Below are positions 23,481 to 32,164 of a stretch of 38,217 nt of DNA, in pieces (position 1 is the first letter of the stretch; every line of letters starts with the position of its first letter). A model generated the notes under the pieces. It did no database searches, was not told the origin of the DNA, and was given only the letters and a program-made list of their open reading frames with translations. This DNA comes from Chryseobacterium sp. CH21 (lineage in GTDB: Bacteria > Bacteroidota > Bacteroidia > Flavobacteriales > Weeksellaceae): assembly GCF_004119445.1 (NCBI RefSeq), contig NZ_QICI01000031.1, forward strand, positions 1-38,217, in the 5' to 3' direction. The position numbers were made by a program, and so were the translations under genes.

Positions 23481-24200
23481 ATGAAAACTGATATACTTGC
23501 TTTTGGAGCACATCCTGATGATGTAGAATTAGGGTGTGGAGGAACTATTGCTAAAATGGTTTCGGAGGGTAAAAAATGTGTGGTTATAGATCTTACAAGA
23601 GGAGAGCTCGGAACAAGAGGTACAGATGAAACCAGAAGAACTGAAGCTGCAGACGCTGCTAAAATTTTAGGACTCTCCGCAAGAGAGAACCTGGGAATGA
23701 AAGATGGCTTTTTGGTAAATTCTGAAGAATACCAAATGAGGATCGTAAAAATGATCCGCAAATACAGACCAGAAATCGTTTTAGCTAATGCAAATGATGA
23801 TAGACATCCAGATCATGCAAAAGGAGCGAAATTAGTATCAGATGCGTGCTTTTTGTCCGGACTGAGAAAAATTGAAACCTTATTAGATGGAGAAACTCAG
23901 GAAGTGTGGAGACCGAAGCATGTTTTTCATTATATTCAGTGGAAAGACATCAAACCGGAATTTGTAATTGACATCTCAGAACATCTTAGCACAAAATTAG
24001 AAGCTTGCATGGCTTATAAAACTCAGTTTTATGATCCGGCTTCCAAAGAGCCTGAGACTCCAATTACCACAAAAGACTTTTATGAGAGTTTAACATATCG
24101 GGCACAGGATTTAGGGCGATTATCGGGAGTAACTTACGCTGAGGGCTTTACATCTGAAAAGTTAATTTCTTTGAAAAATTTTGATGGAATTGTTTGGTAG
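23481..24200 (+). CDS. bshB1: Bacillithiol biosynthesis deacetylase BshB1
   Basis: BshB1 removes the acetyl group from GlcNAc-malate in making the thiol bacillithiol. The 239-residue protein starts MKTDILAFGAHPDDVELGCG, with zinc-binding AHPDD at residues 10-14. It continues with GELGTRGTDETRRTEAADA and NANDDRHPDHAKG, the second metal motif of the PIG-L deacetylase family. It also has the BshB1-type end AYKTQFYDP. The start at 23481 is preferred over an upstream in-frame ATG because that one would place the start in the terminator hairpin. Its stop overlaps the -33 element of the tRNA-His promoter. Confidence 0.9.
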   Translation: MKTDILAFGAHPDDVELGCGGTIAKMVSEGKKCVVIDLTRGELGTRGTDETRRTEAADAAKILGLSARENLGMKDGFLVNSEEYQMRIVKMIRKYRPEIVLANANDDRHPDHAKGAKLVSDACFLSGLRKIETLLDGETQEVWRPKHVFHYIQWKDIKPEFVIDISEHLSTKLEACMAYKTQFYDPASKEPETPITTKDFYESLTYRAQDLGRLSGVTYAEGFTSEKLISLKNFDGIVW

Positions 24201-24223
24201 TTGAGGAAATTGTCCTATATTTG
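24194..24223 (+). promoter_or_regulatory. Promoter of tRNA-His
   Basis: TTG at 24194-24196, a spacer of exactly 19 bases, and TATATTTG at 24216-24223 give a full consensus Bacteroidota promoter. Transcription should begin near 24228, a few bases before the tRNA. Confidence 0.85.
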
Positions 24224-24235
24224 CACTCAGAAAAC

Positions 24236-24310
<75 letters not shown>

Positions 24311-24315
24311 CAAAG

Positions 24316-24347
24316 AAAGTACACTTTTTTGAAAGTGTACTTTTTTA
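24316..24347 (+). terminator. Terminator of tRNA-His
   Basis: A 12-bp perfect stem (24316-24327 with 24332-24343) with a four-base loop and a T run lies directly after the tRNA. Confidence 0.88.
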
Positions 24348-24500
24348 TTTTATACCTGTTTCAGTTGTAGAGATTACTTATTTTTATCATTTTTTCTTTA
24401 ACGTTTTTTCTTCTTCACACCAATAATTCTTCTCTTGGTATATAAAAATGGGTTTCTAAAAGTTCTTTAAATAAATTCTATGATTGGTGATTAAAACATT

Positions 24501-24508
24501 TATATTTG
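24501..24508 (+). promoter_or_regulatory. -7 box of the FG-GAP-like protein gene
   Basis: TATATTTG, a perfect -7 match, lies 58 bases before the ATG at 24567. No TTG is seen at the usual distance. Confidence 0.45.
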
Positions 24509-24566
24509 TTCAACCAGAATCGTGAGAAAAATCTCATTAAAAATTACCCTAATCAAAGCTATTAAC

Positions 24567-26894
24567 ATGAAAAAACTCATTACAATTCTTATTGCTTTTT
24601 TTGCAATAAAATCCTATTCTCAATCAGGTTCCCAATCTTATTACAAACGTTTGTTTGATACCAGAGGTCTTGACCAGTGGGATGGTAATTCAACAAGCCA
24701 GGATCAACTTGAGTTTGCCTGGGGAGTGCCTGCTCATATGGAAGCATTGGTTTTAATGTATGAAAAAACACTTGAAAAGAAGTATGCAGAAACTTTAATT
24801 AAGTGCATCGGAAATACTATTGACAGAAGAGATGACCTGAGAAATCCGACATTGGGATATCCGATAATTTATGATTACCGCCATGTTTCTGGTGCTGCGT
24901 GGTCTACTAATCATTACAATGCAGTAACAGATACGGGATTGCCTTATTCTCATTTGGTACATAGTGCTAATATTACCTATCCTATGGCTAAATTTGCAGC
25001 AATAGTTAAAAATAACACTGCTATTCAAAATTTAACATATGATTCACCAACAGGTCGTTATGCGGGGCAAAACTATATCACAATTGCTAATGACCTTATC
25101 CAGAAAATAAAAGAAACACTTGCATACCACGAAGCCCAATGGTATACAGAACCGGGATCTACTACTATAGGTTATTATAAAGAGAGAAGTGATAATAATC
25201 CGCCAATAGCTTTTCCTGGAGTTATTTTACCATTTAATATGCAAAGTTCCGTTGGAAGAGTGCTTGTACAAATGTACAGAGCAACGAATGAGAACAATTA
25301 TCTTACCCAGATTAATCAAATTGCTAATTTTATAAAATCAAATACCCAGCTTAATTCCACTCTGGGATCAAATGTCTGGACCTATTGGAAACACGATGAC
25401 TTGCGTGAAGATATTTCTCATGCTGATTTGACGGCAGCGTTCCCTTATGAATGTAATAAGTATGGTATTTCAATCAATGGAAACCTTATTTATACCACTG
25501 CAGATATCAATGCATATACTAAAACGTTGACAAAAGATATTTATATCTCTCCCTTACACATAAAAAATGGAGTTAATTATAATGGTGAGAATTGGAATAT
25601 CAAGTATAATATTAATACTTCTGATCCTGCTGTAACTCCTCGATATGGAACTTATACAGCTTATCTATGGCTATATTTATCGCAGTATGATGATAAAACG
25701 CTATATCAGATAGTTTCAGATTTACAGGCTGCCAAGAACTATTATAGTAACATAACGGTATTTGATTCTTCTATCACATGGGCGCTTTTATCAAATTTTG
25801 AAAACTTAGTGGTACCTGTCAATACAGATCATGAGTATGGTGAAGATTCTGATTGGAGAGGTATTGCAAACGGTAATTTTGATGGAGATAGCGACGAAGA
25901 ATTTGTAGTAATAAGAAATTTTGATGGATTGATGCAGGCTTTAGAACCACATGACAGAGGTTTTCGCCAGGTGGCTACGGCCAAGGTATACGGTGGTTCA
26001 AACAACTGGAAAGGGTTGGCCGCAGGAGACTTTTTTGGAGATAGTAAAAGTGAGATCATAGCTTTAAATGATCATGCAGATGCCAACGAAAATGGTATTT
26101 ATGTTTTGAAAATTGAAAACGGCAGTATCGTGGAACATACCAGATATACCGGATGGGGAGCCCAATCAGAGTGGGTAGGTGTAGCTGCTGGAAACTTCAT
26201 CAGTGGAGGAAAAGATGATGTTATCACAGTAAGAAATTTTAATAAAGAAGTTAGAGTGAGCAAATTTGTTGGAACAGATATGCAATCAGTGTATTTAAAT
26301 ACGCTTAATCTGCCTGCAAGTTCTACAATCAAAGCAGTGGCATCAGGTGATCTTGATAAAGATGGTAAAGATGAATTAGTACTGCTTGTGGATGCTGATG
26401 ATAATAACGCCATCTATAATGGTATCCATGTGTATCGTGTAAGTGATAGTGGAGTTCTTACAAAAATTACTGAATTTACAAACTGGGGCTCAGCTTCAGA
26501 CTGGAAAGGTTTAGCTGTTGGTGACATTGATGCTGATGGTGCTGCTGAAATCATTGCCCATAGAAATTTTGACGGGGATTATAAATTATTTAAACTGAAT
26601 GGAAATGTCTTATCAGGTATTACTGCTGAAAAGTTTCCGGTTTTGCAAACCAAAAATAATGTAATGTGTTTTGGGAATTTTGATCCAAGTACAAAGAATG
26701 AAGAATTAGCTACTCTTAGAAAAGATGGAGGTATTGTAATGTTTTCTTCGGCAAATGTTACAAACAATGTGATTAATATGAATAACAGAACTGCCGATCC
26801 TTGTAGAAATGAACTGCCGGATGTCTTATTTAGTTTTCTGAAATCACCCTCTTTACATAAAGAGGAATCTAAAGAAATAGTATCTGTAAAATAA
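24567..26894 (+). CDS. Secreted protein with an all-helical-looking N-terminal domain and FG-GAP-like repeats
   Basis: The 775-residue protein has a signal peptide (MKKLITILIAFFAIKSYSQ). Residues about 20-420 hold a domain rich in aromatic and Trp/His residues (LEFAWGVPAHMEALVLMYEK, WTYWKHDDLREDISHADLT) that suggests an alpha/alpha-barrel of the kind used by polysaccharide-acting enzymes. I cannot name the family. Residues about 428-735 contain six repeats of 'W-x-G-(I/L/V)-A-x-G-(N/D)-F/I-D-x-D-x-x-x-E', an FG-GAP/VCBS-type calcium-binding propeller. No sorting domain of the type IX system is evident at the C-terminus. It is a single gene between a promoter and a terminator. The probable role is binding or degrading an extracellular polymer. 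Confidence 0.7.
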   Translation: MKKLITILIAFFAIKSYSQSGSQSYYKRLFDTRGLDQWDGNSTSQDQLEFAWGVPAHMEALVLMYEKTLEKKYAETLIKCIGNTIDRRDDLRNPTLGYPIIYDYRHVSGAAWSTNHYNAVTDTGLPYSHLVHSANITYPMAKFAAIVKNNTAIQNLTYDSPTGRYAGQNYITIANDLIQKIKETLAYHEAQWYTEPGSTTIGYYKERSDNNPPIAFPGVILPFNMQSSVGRVLVQMYRATNENNYLTQINQIANFIKSNTQLNSTLGSNVWTYWKHDDLREDISHADLTAAFPYECNKYGISINGNLIYTTADINAYTKTLTKDIYISPLHIKNGVNYNGENWNIKYNINTSDPAVTPRYGTYTAYLWLYLSQYDDKTLYQIVSDLQAAKNYYSNITVFDSSITWALLSNFENLVVPVNTDHEYGEDSDWRGIANGNFDGDSDEEFVVIRNFDGLMQALEPHDRGFRQVATAKVYGGSNNWKGLAAGDFFGDSKSEIIALNDHADANENGIYVLKIENGSIVEHTRYTGWGAQSEWVGVAAGNFISGGKDDVITVRNFNKEVRVSKFVGTDMQSVYLNTLNLPASSTIKAVASGDLDKDGKDELVLLVDADDNNAIYNGIHVYRVSDSGVLTKITEFTNWGSASDWKGLAVGDIDADGAAEIIAHRNFDGDYKLFKLNGNVLSGITAEKFPVLQTKNNVMCFGNFDPSTKNEELATLRKDGGIVMFSSANVTNNVINMNNRTADPCRNELPDVLFSFLKSPSLHKEESKEIVSVK

Positions 26895-26912
26895 GAAATT
26901 ATAATATTCAAT

Positions 26913-26938
26913 AAAAACGGGCTTTAGCCCGTTTTTTT
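26913..26938 (+). terminator. Terminator of the FG-GAP-like gene
   Basis: The stem AAAAACGGGC/GCCCGTTTTT is followed by T residues, 18 bases after the stop. Confidence 0.88.
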
Positions 26939-26956
26939 ATGTTTTGATTGTAGGGC

Positions 26957-26985
26957 ATAAAAAAGCATCTTTTTCAGATGCTTGT
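26957..26985 (-). terminator. Terminator of the DUF3276 gene
   Basis: The stem AAGCATCT/AGATGCTT (26963-26970 with 26976-26983) has, on the minus strand, a T run after it. It faces the gene ending at 27005. Confidence 0.8.
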
Positions 26986-27004
26986 GTTTTTAAATATTCT
27001 TTTT

Positions 27005-27340
27005 TTAAACTTCGTCGTCAGAATCAATAGTGAAAGATCTGCTCTTAAAGTCTTTGTCATGTTTTTCTGAAATTACATCCTCACCCTTTTCATTAATGAT
27101 GAAATCTGTGGACTCATTAAACATCTCCTGGAAACTCTTAAAATCTTCCTTGTAAAGGTAAATTTTATGCTTCTCGAATGTAGCTTCCCCATTCTCTCCG
27201 AAATTTTTCTTACTCTCAGTGATTGTAAGATAATAATCTCCTGCTTTCGTCTCGCGCACATCAAAGAAATAAGTTCTTCTCCCTGCTTTTAACACCTTAG
27301 TGAAAATTTCATTTTCATGGCGTTCCTTGTATTCACTCAT
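27005..27340 (-). CDS. DUF3276 / PUR-alpha-like nucleic-acid-binding protein
   Basis: The 111-residue protein shows the DUF3276 pattern: GRRTYFFDVRETKAGDYYLT, then ITESKK and a second strand-helix unit KIYLYKEDFKSFQEMF. This is the PUR fold used for binding DNA or RNA, known from Bacteroidota and spirochaetes. The acidic C-terminus (SDDEV) is usual. No membrane segment is present, so it is cytoplasmic. It has its own terminator and lies downstream of the ABC exporter gene, which ends 99 bases upstream. Likely a small regulatory RNA/DNA-binding protein; targets unknown. Confidence 0.85.
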   Translation of the reverse strand: MSEYKERHENEIFTKVLKAGRRTYFFDVRETKAGDYYLTITESKKNFGENGEATFEKHKIYLYKEDFKSFQEMFNESTDFIINEKGEDVISEKHDKDFKSRSFTIDSDDEV

Positions 27341-27439
27341 TGTTAGATATTTTTTAATCTTGTTAAGAACAAATATAAAAGAATTCTTTTAATCACAAAA
27401 TTTTTTTTATGATTTATTTAACAATTGAGAACGAAATGG

Positions 27440-29101
27440 CTAAGCAGTTACAGAATTGGTAATTTCCGTAAGGTTGAGAATTTGATCCGCTTTTTGAGCG
27501 CTAGACTCTCTGTGTGTGATGATTATGGAAGTAGCATTGCTGATTTTTTTATCAATATTTTCCAGAATATTTTGCTCTGTTTCGGTGTCTAAAGCAGACA
27601 AAGAATCGTCAAAAATGATGATATTTGGGTCTTTAATTAAGGCTCTTGCAATACATATTCTTTGCTTTTGCCCCCCTGAAAGCATTACCCCGCGTTCACC
27701 AACAAGTGTTTTATATTGCTCTTTAAACTCCACAATATTTTTATGAACATCGGCAATATTTGCATATTCTACTACTTTCTCATGTGACGGATGATCAATG
27801 GCAAAACCAATGTTATTTTCTATAGAATCAGAGAATAAATAACTCTCCTGAGGAATATATCCAATAAAGTCTCTGTAGTTATTCAGATTATGATCTTTAA
27901 GATTTTTACCATCAATTAAAATTTCCCCTTCTGTAGGATCTATTAATCGGCACAACAGCAAGGCAATGGTTGATTTTCCACTTCCGGTTTTCCCCATAAT
28001 GGCTAAAGATTCTCCGGCTTTTACTTTAAAACTTAAATTATCCAGTGCTTTGATTCCAGTATTCGGATATACATAAGACACATTTCTGAATTCAATATCT
28101 CCTTTGATAGGATAGTTTTCAAAATTGGTATTAATGATCTCAGACTTTTTATCCATGAATTCATTGATCCTCTGCATAGATGCTTCAGCTCTCTGATTCA
28201 CAGAAGTTACCCATCCTACCATAGAGAAAGGGAAAATCAAAGTATTGATATACATAAAGAAATCAGCAATCTTACCGATACTTAATTCTCCTGCAATATA
28301 TTTGGTACCGCCGATCCAGATGATTGCTACGTTCAGTAACCCGATGACAAAAAGAATGATCGTAAAGAAATAAGCTTCTGTTTTGGCCAGATCCAAAGCT
28401 TTATTCTGATAATCCGTTACTTTAATTCCGTAGTTTTTTTCAATATATTTTTCTCTAGCAAAAAATTTTACCACACGGATTCCGGAAAAGCTGTCCTGAA
28501 CAAAAGTTGAAATGGCAGACTGGCTTTTCTGCATGATCTTCGACTTTTTGTTGATGATTGAGCTTACCTTATAAATAGCAAAAGATAAAATAGGAAGCGG
28601 AAGTAAAGTCCACAGCGTCATGGAAGCATCAGTTTTCACCATATAAATGGCTGTGATCAATACAAGAACAATCAGGTTGGCTACATACATAACACCCGGA
28701 CCAAGATACATTCTTACGGCAACAACATCTTCACTCAATCTGTTCATTAAATCCCCAATGGTAGTCTGCTTATAATCTGTTAGGGATAAATCCTGATAAT
28801 GTCTGTAGATTTTATTCTTAAGTTCATATTCTATCCTTCGGGAGGCAACAATAATAGTCTGTCTCATCATGAAGGTGAAAATTCCGGTCAGAAGAGAACA
28901 TCCGACAATGATCCCAACATAGGTCAGAACCTGCTGGTTGAAGCCAAGGTTTCCACTTTTTGTAAGTTCATCCACAGACTTTCCTACAAACTGAACCTTA
29001 TATATATTGAAGAAATTACTGGCAATGATAAATAGTACCCCCCAAAACAGCAGTATTTTGTGTTTCCAAAAATAGGGGTTTAAGGTTTTAAGCGCTTTCA
29101 T
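27440..29101 (-). CDS. ABC exporter, fused membrane and ATPase domains
   Basis: This 553-residue protein carries an N-terminal six-segment exporter domain (about 1-300) and a C-terminal ATPase. The Walker A motif GKTGSGKST lies near residue 370, the signature LSGGQKQR near 480, and Walker B IIIFDDSLSALD near 502. The architecture is that of homodimeric lipid/multidrug exporters of the MsbA/LmrA type. The start at 29101 (MKALKTLNPYF) is used; a start four codons earlier is possible. No C39 peptidase domain is present, so it would not by itself cleave double-glycine leaders. It is divergent from nusB. Confidence 0.9.
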   Translation of the reverse strand: MKALKTLNPYFWKHKILLFWGVLFIIASNFFNIYKVQFVGKSVDELTKSGNLGFNQQVLTYVGIIVGCSLLTGIFTFMMRQTIIVASRRIEYELKNKIYRHYQDLSLTDYKQTTIGDLMNRLSEDVVAVRMYLGPGVMYVANLIVLVLITAIYMVKTDASMTLWTLLPLPILSFAIYKVSSIINKKSKIMQKSQSAISTFVQDSFSGIRVVKFFAREKYIEKNYGIKVTDYQNKALDLAKTEAYFFTIILFVIGLLNVAIIWIGGTKYIAGELSIGKIADFFMYINTLIFPFSMVGWVTSVNQRAEASMQRINEFMDKKSEIINTNFENYPIKGDIEFRNVSYVYPNTGIKALDNLSFKVKAGESLAIMGKTGSGKSTIALLLCRLIDPTEGEILIDGKNLKDHNLNNYRDFIGYIPQESYLFSDSIENNIGFAIDHPSHEKVVEYANIADVHKNIVEFKEQYKTLVGERGVMLSGGQKQRICIARALIKDPNIIIFDDSLSALDTETEQNILENIDKKISNATSIIITHRESSAQKADQILNLTEITNSVTA

Positions 29102-29162
29102 ATAGTTGCACAAAATTACAAAAATGTCATCATACTACGAATTTCATCAATTTTAAATTTTG

Positions 29163-29170
29163 TATCTTTG
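29163..29170 (+). promoter_or_regulatory. -7 box of nusB
   Basis: TATCTTTG, a perfect -7 match in the gap between the divergent ABC exporter and nusB genes, gives a leader of about 17 bases before ATG 29193. Confidence 0.6.
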
Positions 29171-29192
29171 CAGCCATAAAAAAGCTCTTTGA

Positions 29193-30098
29193 ATGTTAGG
29201 AAGACGACAAATCCGTGAAAAAGTAGTACAGACAGTGTATTCTTACTACCAAAATCCTGTAAAATTTGATGTTTTAGAGAAAAACATGTTTGCCGGGATA
29301 GAGAAAATCTATTATCTATACATCTATCAGCTCAACTTTTTGGTGGGACTGAAAGATTTGGCAGAAAATCAAATCGAAATTGGTAAGAATAAATTTCTTA
29401 AAACTGATGCTGATATTAATCCTAACCAAAAATTCATCAACAATCAAGTATTGCTTAAACTGGAAGAAAACCCTGAAAGATTATTCTTTACAGGTCAGCA
29501 CAAGCAGTTGAAATGGGATATGCATGATGACTTATTGGTAAAGACTTTCCAGAGAATTACGGCTGGAAAACGTTATCAGGATTTCATGAAAGAAGAAGGA
29601 TATTCTTTTGAAGAAGATCAGAAATTTATCGGAAAATTATTCTTAAGATATATTGCTGAAAATGAAGATTTTCATGATTACTTAGGAGATAAGGAACTTT
29701 CATGGTATGATGATATCCATATCGCCAATTCAATGGTGCAAAAAACGATCGGTTTCCTGAGAGAAGATGAAGAAAGCAGAACTTTGATCAAAATGATTAA
29801 AGATGAAGAAGATAAAACATTCGCTGCAAAATTGTTGAGAGATACCCTGAACAACTGGGAAAACAACGAAAAGAAACTGGAAGAAAGACTGGAAAACTGG
29901 GATCTGGAAAGAGTTTCTCTAATGGATAAAGTAATTTTGTCTACAGCAATTGCAGAGCTTGATAACTTTGCTTTCACGCCTTCAAGAGTGATCATTAATG
30001 AATATATTGAAATTGCAAAAGTATTTGCTACAGACCGCTCCAATATCTTCATCAATGGTATTTTAGATAAATATTGTAAAGATCAAAATAGAATATAA
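29193..30098 (+). CDS. nusB: Transcription antitermination protein NusB (long Bacteroidota form)
   Basis: NusB with NusE binds boxA RNA and helps RNA polymerase read through in rRNA operons. The 301-residue protein starts MLGRRQIREKVVQTVYSYYQ, the NusB N-terminus. The C-terminus carries LMDKVILSTAIAELDNF, then SRVIINEYIEIAKVFATDRS, then FINGILDKYC, the family's RNA-binding signature. The central part of about 150 residues is the Bacteroidota insertion, absent from E. coli NusB (139 residues). It is followed two bases later by the DUF1573 gene, with yajC next, so the three make one operon. Confidence 0.9.
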   Translation: MLGRRQIREKVVQTVYSYYQNPVKFDVLEKNMFAGIEKIYYLYIYQLNFLVGLKDLAENQIEIGKNKFLKTDADINPNQKFINNQVLLKLEENPERLFFTGQHKQLKWDMHDDLLVKTFQRITAGKRYQDFMKEEGYSFEEDQKFIGKLFLRYIAENEDFHDYLGDKELSWYDDIHIANSMVQKTIGFLREDEESRTLIKMIKDEEDKTFAAKLLRDTLNNWENNEKKLEERLENWDLERVSLMDKVILSTAIAELDNFAFTPSRVIINEYIEIAKVFATDRSNIFINGILDKYCKDQNRI

Positions 30099-30099
30099 A

Positions 30100-30606
30100 A
30101 TGAAAAAGACGTTATCAATTATCGCCTTGTCTATTATAGGCTTTGGGTTAGTTTCATGTAAAAAAGAAAACAAAGAAACTCAAAGTACTGAAACTGCAAC
30201 TACTGATTCTGCAGCGGTTGCGGCTCCGGTAACTACTGGTTCTACTGCAGTACCTGGAACTGGTGAAACACCTGCTCCGGTTTCTAACGAACCATCTACT
30301 TCTGTTGCTCTGTCTGAAAACAGCTTCGATTTTGGAAAAATCAAAAAAGGAGATAAAGTAGAACACGTATACGAAATTACCAATACCGGGAAAAATCCAT
30401 TGATCATTTCTGAAGTAAAGCCTGGATGCGGATGTACAGCTCCTGATTTTACAAAAGAACCGATCATGCCAGGTAAAAAAGGAAAAGTTACGTTGCACTT
30501 TGATTCTTCAAGCTTTGACGGAAACGTTCAGAAGTATGCAGATGTTTTTGCAAACGTAGAGAAAGCTCCAATCAGATTAACGTTCACAGCGAACATTCAA
30601 CCATAA
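30100..30606 (+). CDS. DUF1573 lipoprotein
   Basis: The 168-residue protein has a lipoprotein signal ending in LVSC (Cys20), then a low-complexity Thr/Ala/Pro/Ser linker (about 25-68). The DUF1573 domain spans about 70-165 and contains FDFGKIKKGDKVEHVYEITN and the motif PGCGCTAP, with two cysteines one residue apart, a Bacteroidota hallmark. The domain is an immunoglobulin-like fold exposed at the envelope surface; its partner is unknown. Expressed between nusB and yajC. Confidence 0.88.
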   Translation: MKKTLSIIALSIIGFGLVSCKKENKETQSTETATTDSAAVAAPVTTGSTAVPGTGETPAPVSNEPSTSVALSENSFDFGKIKKGDKVEHVYEITNTGKNPLIISEVKPGCGCTAPDFTKEPIMPGKKGKVTLHFDSSSFDGNVQKYADVFANVEKAPIRLTFTANIQP

Positions 30607-30616
30607 TATTTAAAAT

Positions 30617-30979
30617 ATGTTGACACTATTTTTACAGGCAGCAGGTGGATCTTCACCCATGATGCTAATCATGATGGGGGTAATGTTTGTAGGATTTTAT
30701 TTCCTGATGATCAGACCTCAGATGAAAAAACAGAAGCAGGAGAAAAACTTTCAGGAAAACCTTAAAGTAGGAACAAGAGTAGTTCTTACATCAGGTCTTC
30801 ACGGAAGAATTGCTCAGATTCAGGATGACGGTTTTGTGATCGAAACATTATCCGGAAAACTGAAGTTTGAAAAAGCTGCAGTTTCAAGAGAAATGACAGA
30901 ATCCCGTTTTGGAGATAAAGCAAAATCTGCAGATAAAGCAGATGATAAAAAAGAAACAGCTGCTGAAGAAAAGAAATAA
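30617..30979 (+). CDS. yajC: Preprotein translocase auxiliary subunit YajC
   Basis: YajC is the small accessory membrane protein of the Sec translocase (SecDF-YajC). The 120-residue product has one membrane segment MMLIMMGVMFVGFYFLMIRP and then QMKKQKQEKNFQENLKVGTRVV. LTSGLHGRIAQIQDDGFVIE follows, the family core. A charged K/D/A-rich tail follows the core. It starts 10 bases after the DUF1573 gene and ends with a very strong GC-rich terminator. Confidence 0.93.
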   Translation: MLTLFLQAAGGSSPMMLIMMGVMFVGFYFLMIRPQMKKQKQEKNFQENLKVGTRVVLTSGLHGRIAQIQDDGFVIETLSGKLKFEKAAVSREMTESRFGDKAKSADKADDKKETAAEEKK

Positions 30980-30998
30980 TTCAGTCTGAAGATATTGA

Positions 30999-31040
30999 GC
31001 TGCGGCGGGTGAACAAAGTTCACCCGCCGCAGCTTTTTTA
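30999..31040 (+). terminator. Strong terminator after yajC
   Basis: A 16-bp perfect stem (30999-31014 with 31018-31033), GC-rich in an otherwise AT-rich region, with loop AAA and a T run. Confidence 0.93.
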
Positions 31041-31107
31041 TATACAATAAGTTGAGTAGTCTTTGTGCCCATTTGTGATTAGTGAAATGAGTGTTTAATA
31101 AAAAAAT

Positions 31108-31115
31108 TATCTTTG
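31108..31115 (+). promoter_or_regulatory. -7 box directly before the SDR gene
   Basis: TATCTTTG is followed by four bases and then the ATG at 31120, a likely leaderless start. Confidence 0.5.
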
Positions 31116-31119
31116 TTCC

Positions 31120-31854
31120 ATGAATCAAAACGCAAATAAAACAGTTCTTATCCTAGGCGCCAATTCAGATGTGGCAAAGCAATGTATTAAGCAATATGTA
31201 GAAAAAGGATTTGCCGTAATTGCTGCTTCCAGAAATACCGCATCTTTGGAAGATTTTATTCATACCAATCATCTTGACCGTTCAAAAGTTTCTGTTTTAT
31301 CTTTTGATGCTGCAGATTTTGATTCTCATCAGAAATTCTATTCCGATCTTTCTGTAAAGCCACATATTGTAGTATATGCTGCCGGGTTTTTAGTAGACAA
31401 TCAAGATGCTTTGGCAGATTTCAAAGGAGCTAAACAAATGATGGAAGTCAATTATATGGGTGGAGTATCTATTCTAAGCATTATCGCGATGGATAAAAGC
31501 AATAAAAATCTTGAAAGAATCATCGGACTATCCTCCTTATCTGGGGTAAGAGGAAGAAAAAGTAATTTTGTGTATGGAAGTACCAAAGCTGCGTTTACCC
31601 AGTTTCTTGCCGGGTTAAGACAGGAATTAGCCTCCCGTAATATCATTGTGAATGCTTTAGTCATTGGTTATATCAGAACAAAAATCAACGAAGGACTGGA
31701 ACTGAATGAATCTCTGATAATGGAGCCGGATTATGTGGCCGGATTTATTGTCAACGCAGGAAACTCCTTTACCATTGTTCCGAACTTTAAATGGAAAATT
31801 ATTTATTGTATCCTGAAAATGCTTCCTGAGGGACTTGTTGCAAAATTGCCTTAA
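31120..31854 (+). CDS. Short-chain dehydrogenase/reductase
   Basis: This 244-residue protein has the SDR cofactor-binding loop TVLILGANSDVAKQC (a G-x-x-x-x-x-A form rather than the strict G-x-x-x-G-x-G). The catalytic YGSTK has tyrosine 152 and lysine 156, with serines in LSSLSGVRG about 12 residues earlier. The chain ends with a hydrophobic C-terminal segment. SDRs use NAD(P)H to reduce or oxidise small molecules; the substrate cannot be told. Several SDRs with this loop act on lipid-linked sugars, but this is only a family hint. It is a single gene with its own -7 box. Confidence 0.85.
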   Translation: MNQNANKTVLILGANSDVAKQCIKQYVEKGFAVIAASRNTASLEDFIHTNHLDRSKVSVLSFDAADFDSHQKFYSDLSVKPHIVVYAAGFLVDNQDALADFKGAKQMMEVNYMGGVSILSIIAMDKSNKNLERIIGLSSLSGVRGRKSNFVYGSTKAAFTQFLAGLRQELASRNIIVNALVIGYIRTKINEGLELNESLIMEPDYVAGFIVNAGNSFTIVPNFKWKIIYCILKMLPEGLVAKLP

Positions 31855-32164
31855 TCTGGTTACTCAATAAAAGTTTACATAATATTAATTTTAGAATCAT
31901 AGACTTCGGTATCGTTTTTGTAATTCTATGAACGAAAAATTATTTCTTCCTGTAAGATTCAATTTCTGAATGATTATTGAGTAAGCTGAACCTATCTGTT
32001 CCGCTGTCAATCTATTTTAATCTATAATATGATTTACTTTCACTAAGATAGTGTAAGGTAAATTTCTTTTTGAAGCGGATTATACTTTTGTTCAATTTCA
32101 TTTTAACATCTTACAGGAGATATCAATCATTATTGATATTAACAGTAAAAAATACACAACAAAA
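31855..32164. other. Intergenic region with a widely spaced inverted repeat
   Basis: This 310-base gap has no gene I can support. The 10-base sequence TACTCAATAA (31861-31870) and its exact complement TTATTGAGTA (31974-31983) enclose 103 bases. The pair could mark a folded RNA or a small element; nothing else is clear. Confidence 0.4.

Noticed and set aside
27440..29101. ABC exporter as the leader-cleaving transporter of the peptide
   Set aside because: It lacks the N-terminal C39 peptidase domain such transporters carry and is 20 kb away beside nusB.
29678..30055. Minus-strand open frame inside nusB, rich in serine
   Set aside because: It is the antisense of a well-supported gene and resembles low-complexity shadow translation.
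30154..30498. Minus-strand frames opposite the DUF1573 gene
   Set aside because: Arg/Ser-rich shadow frames with no start context or family features.
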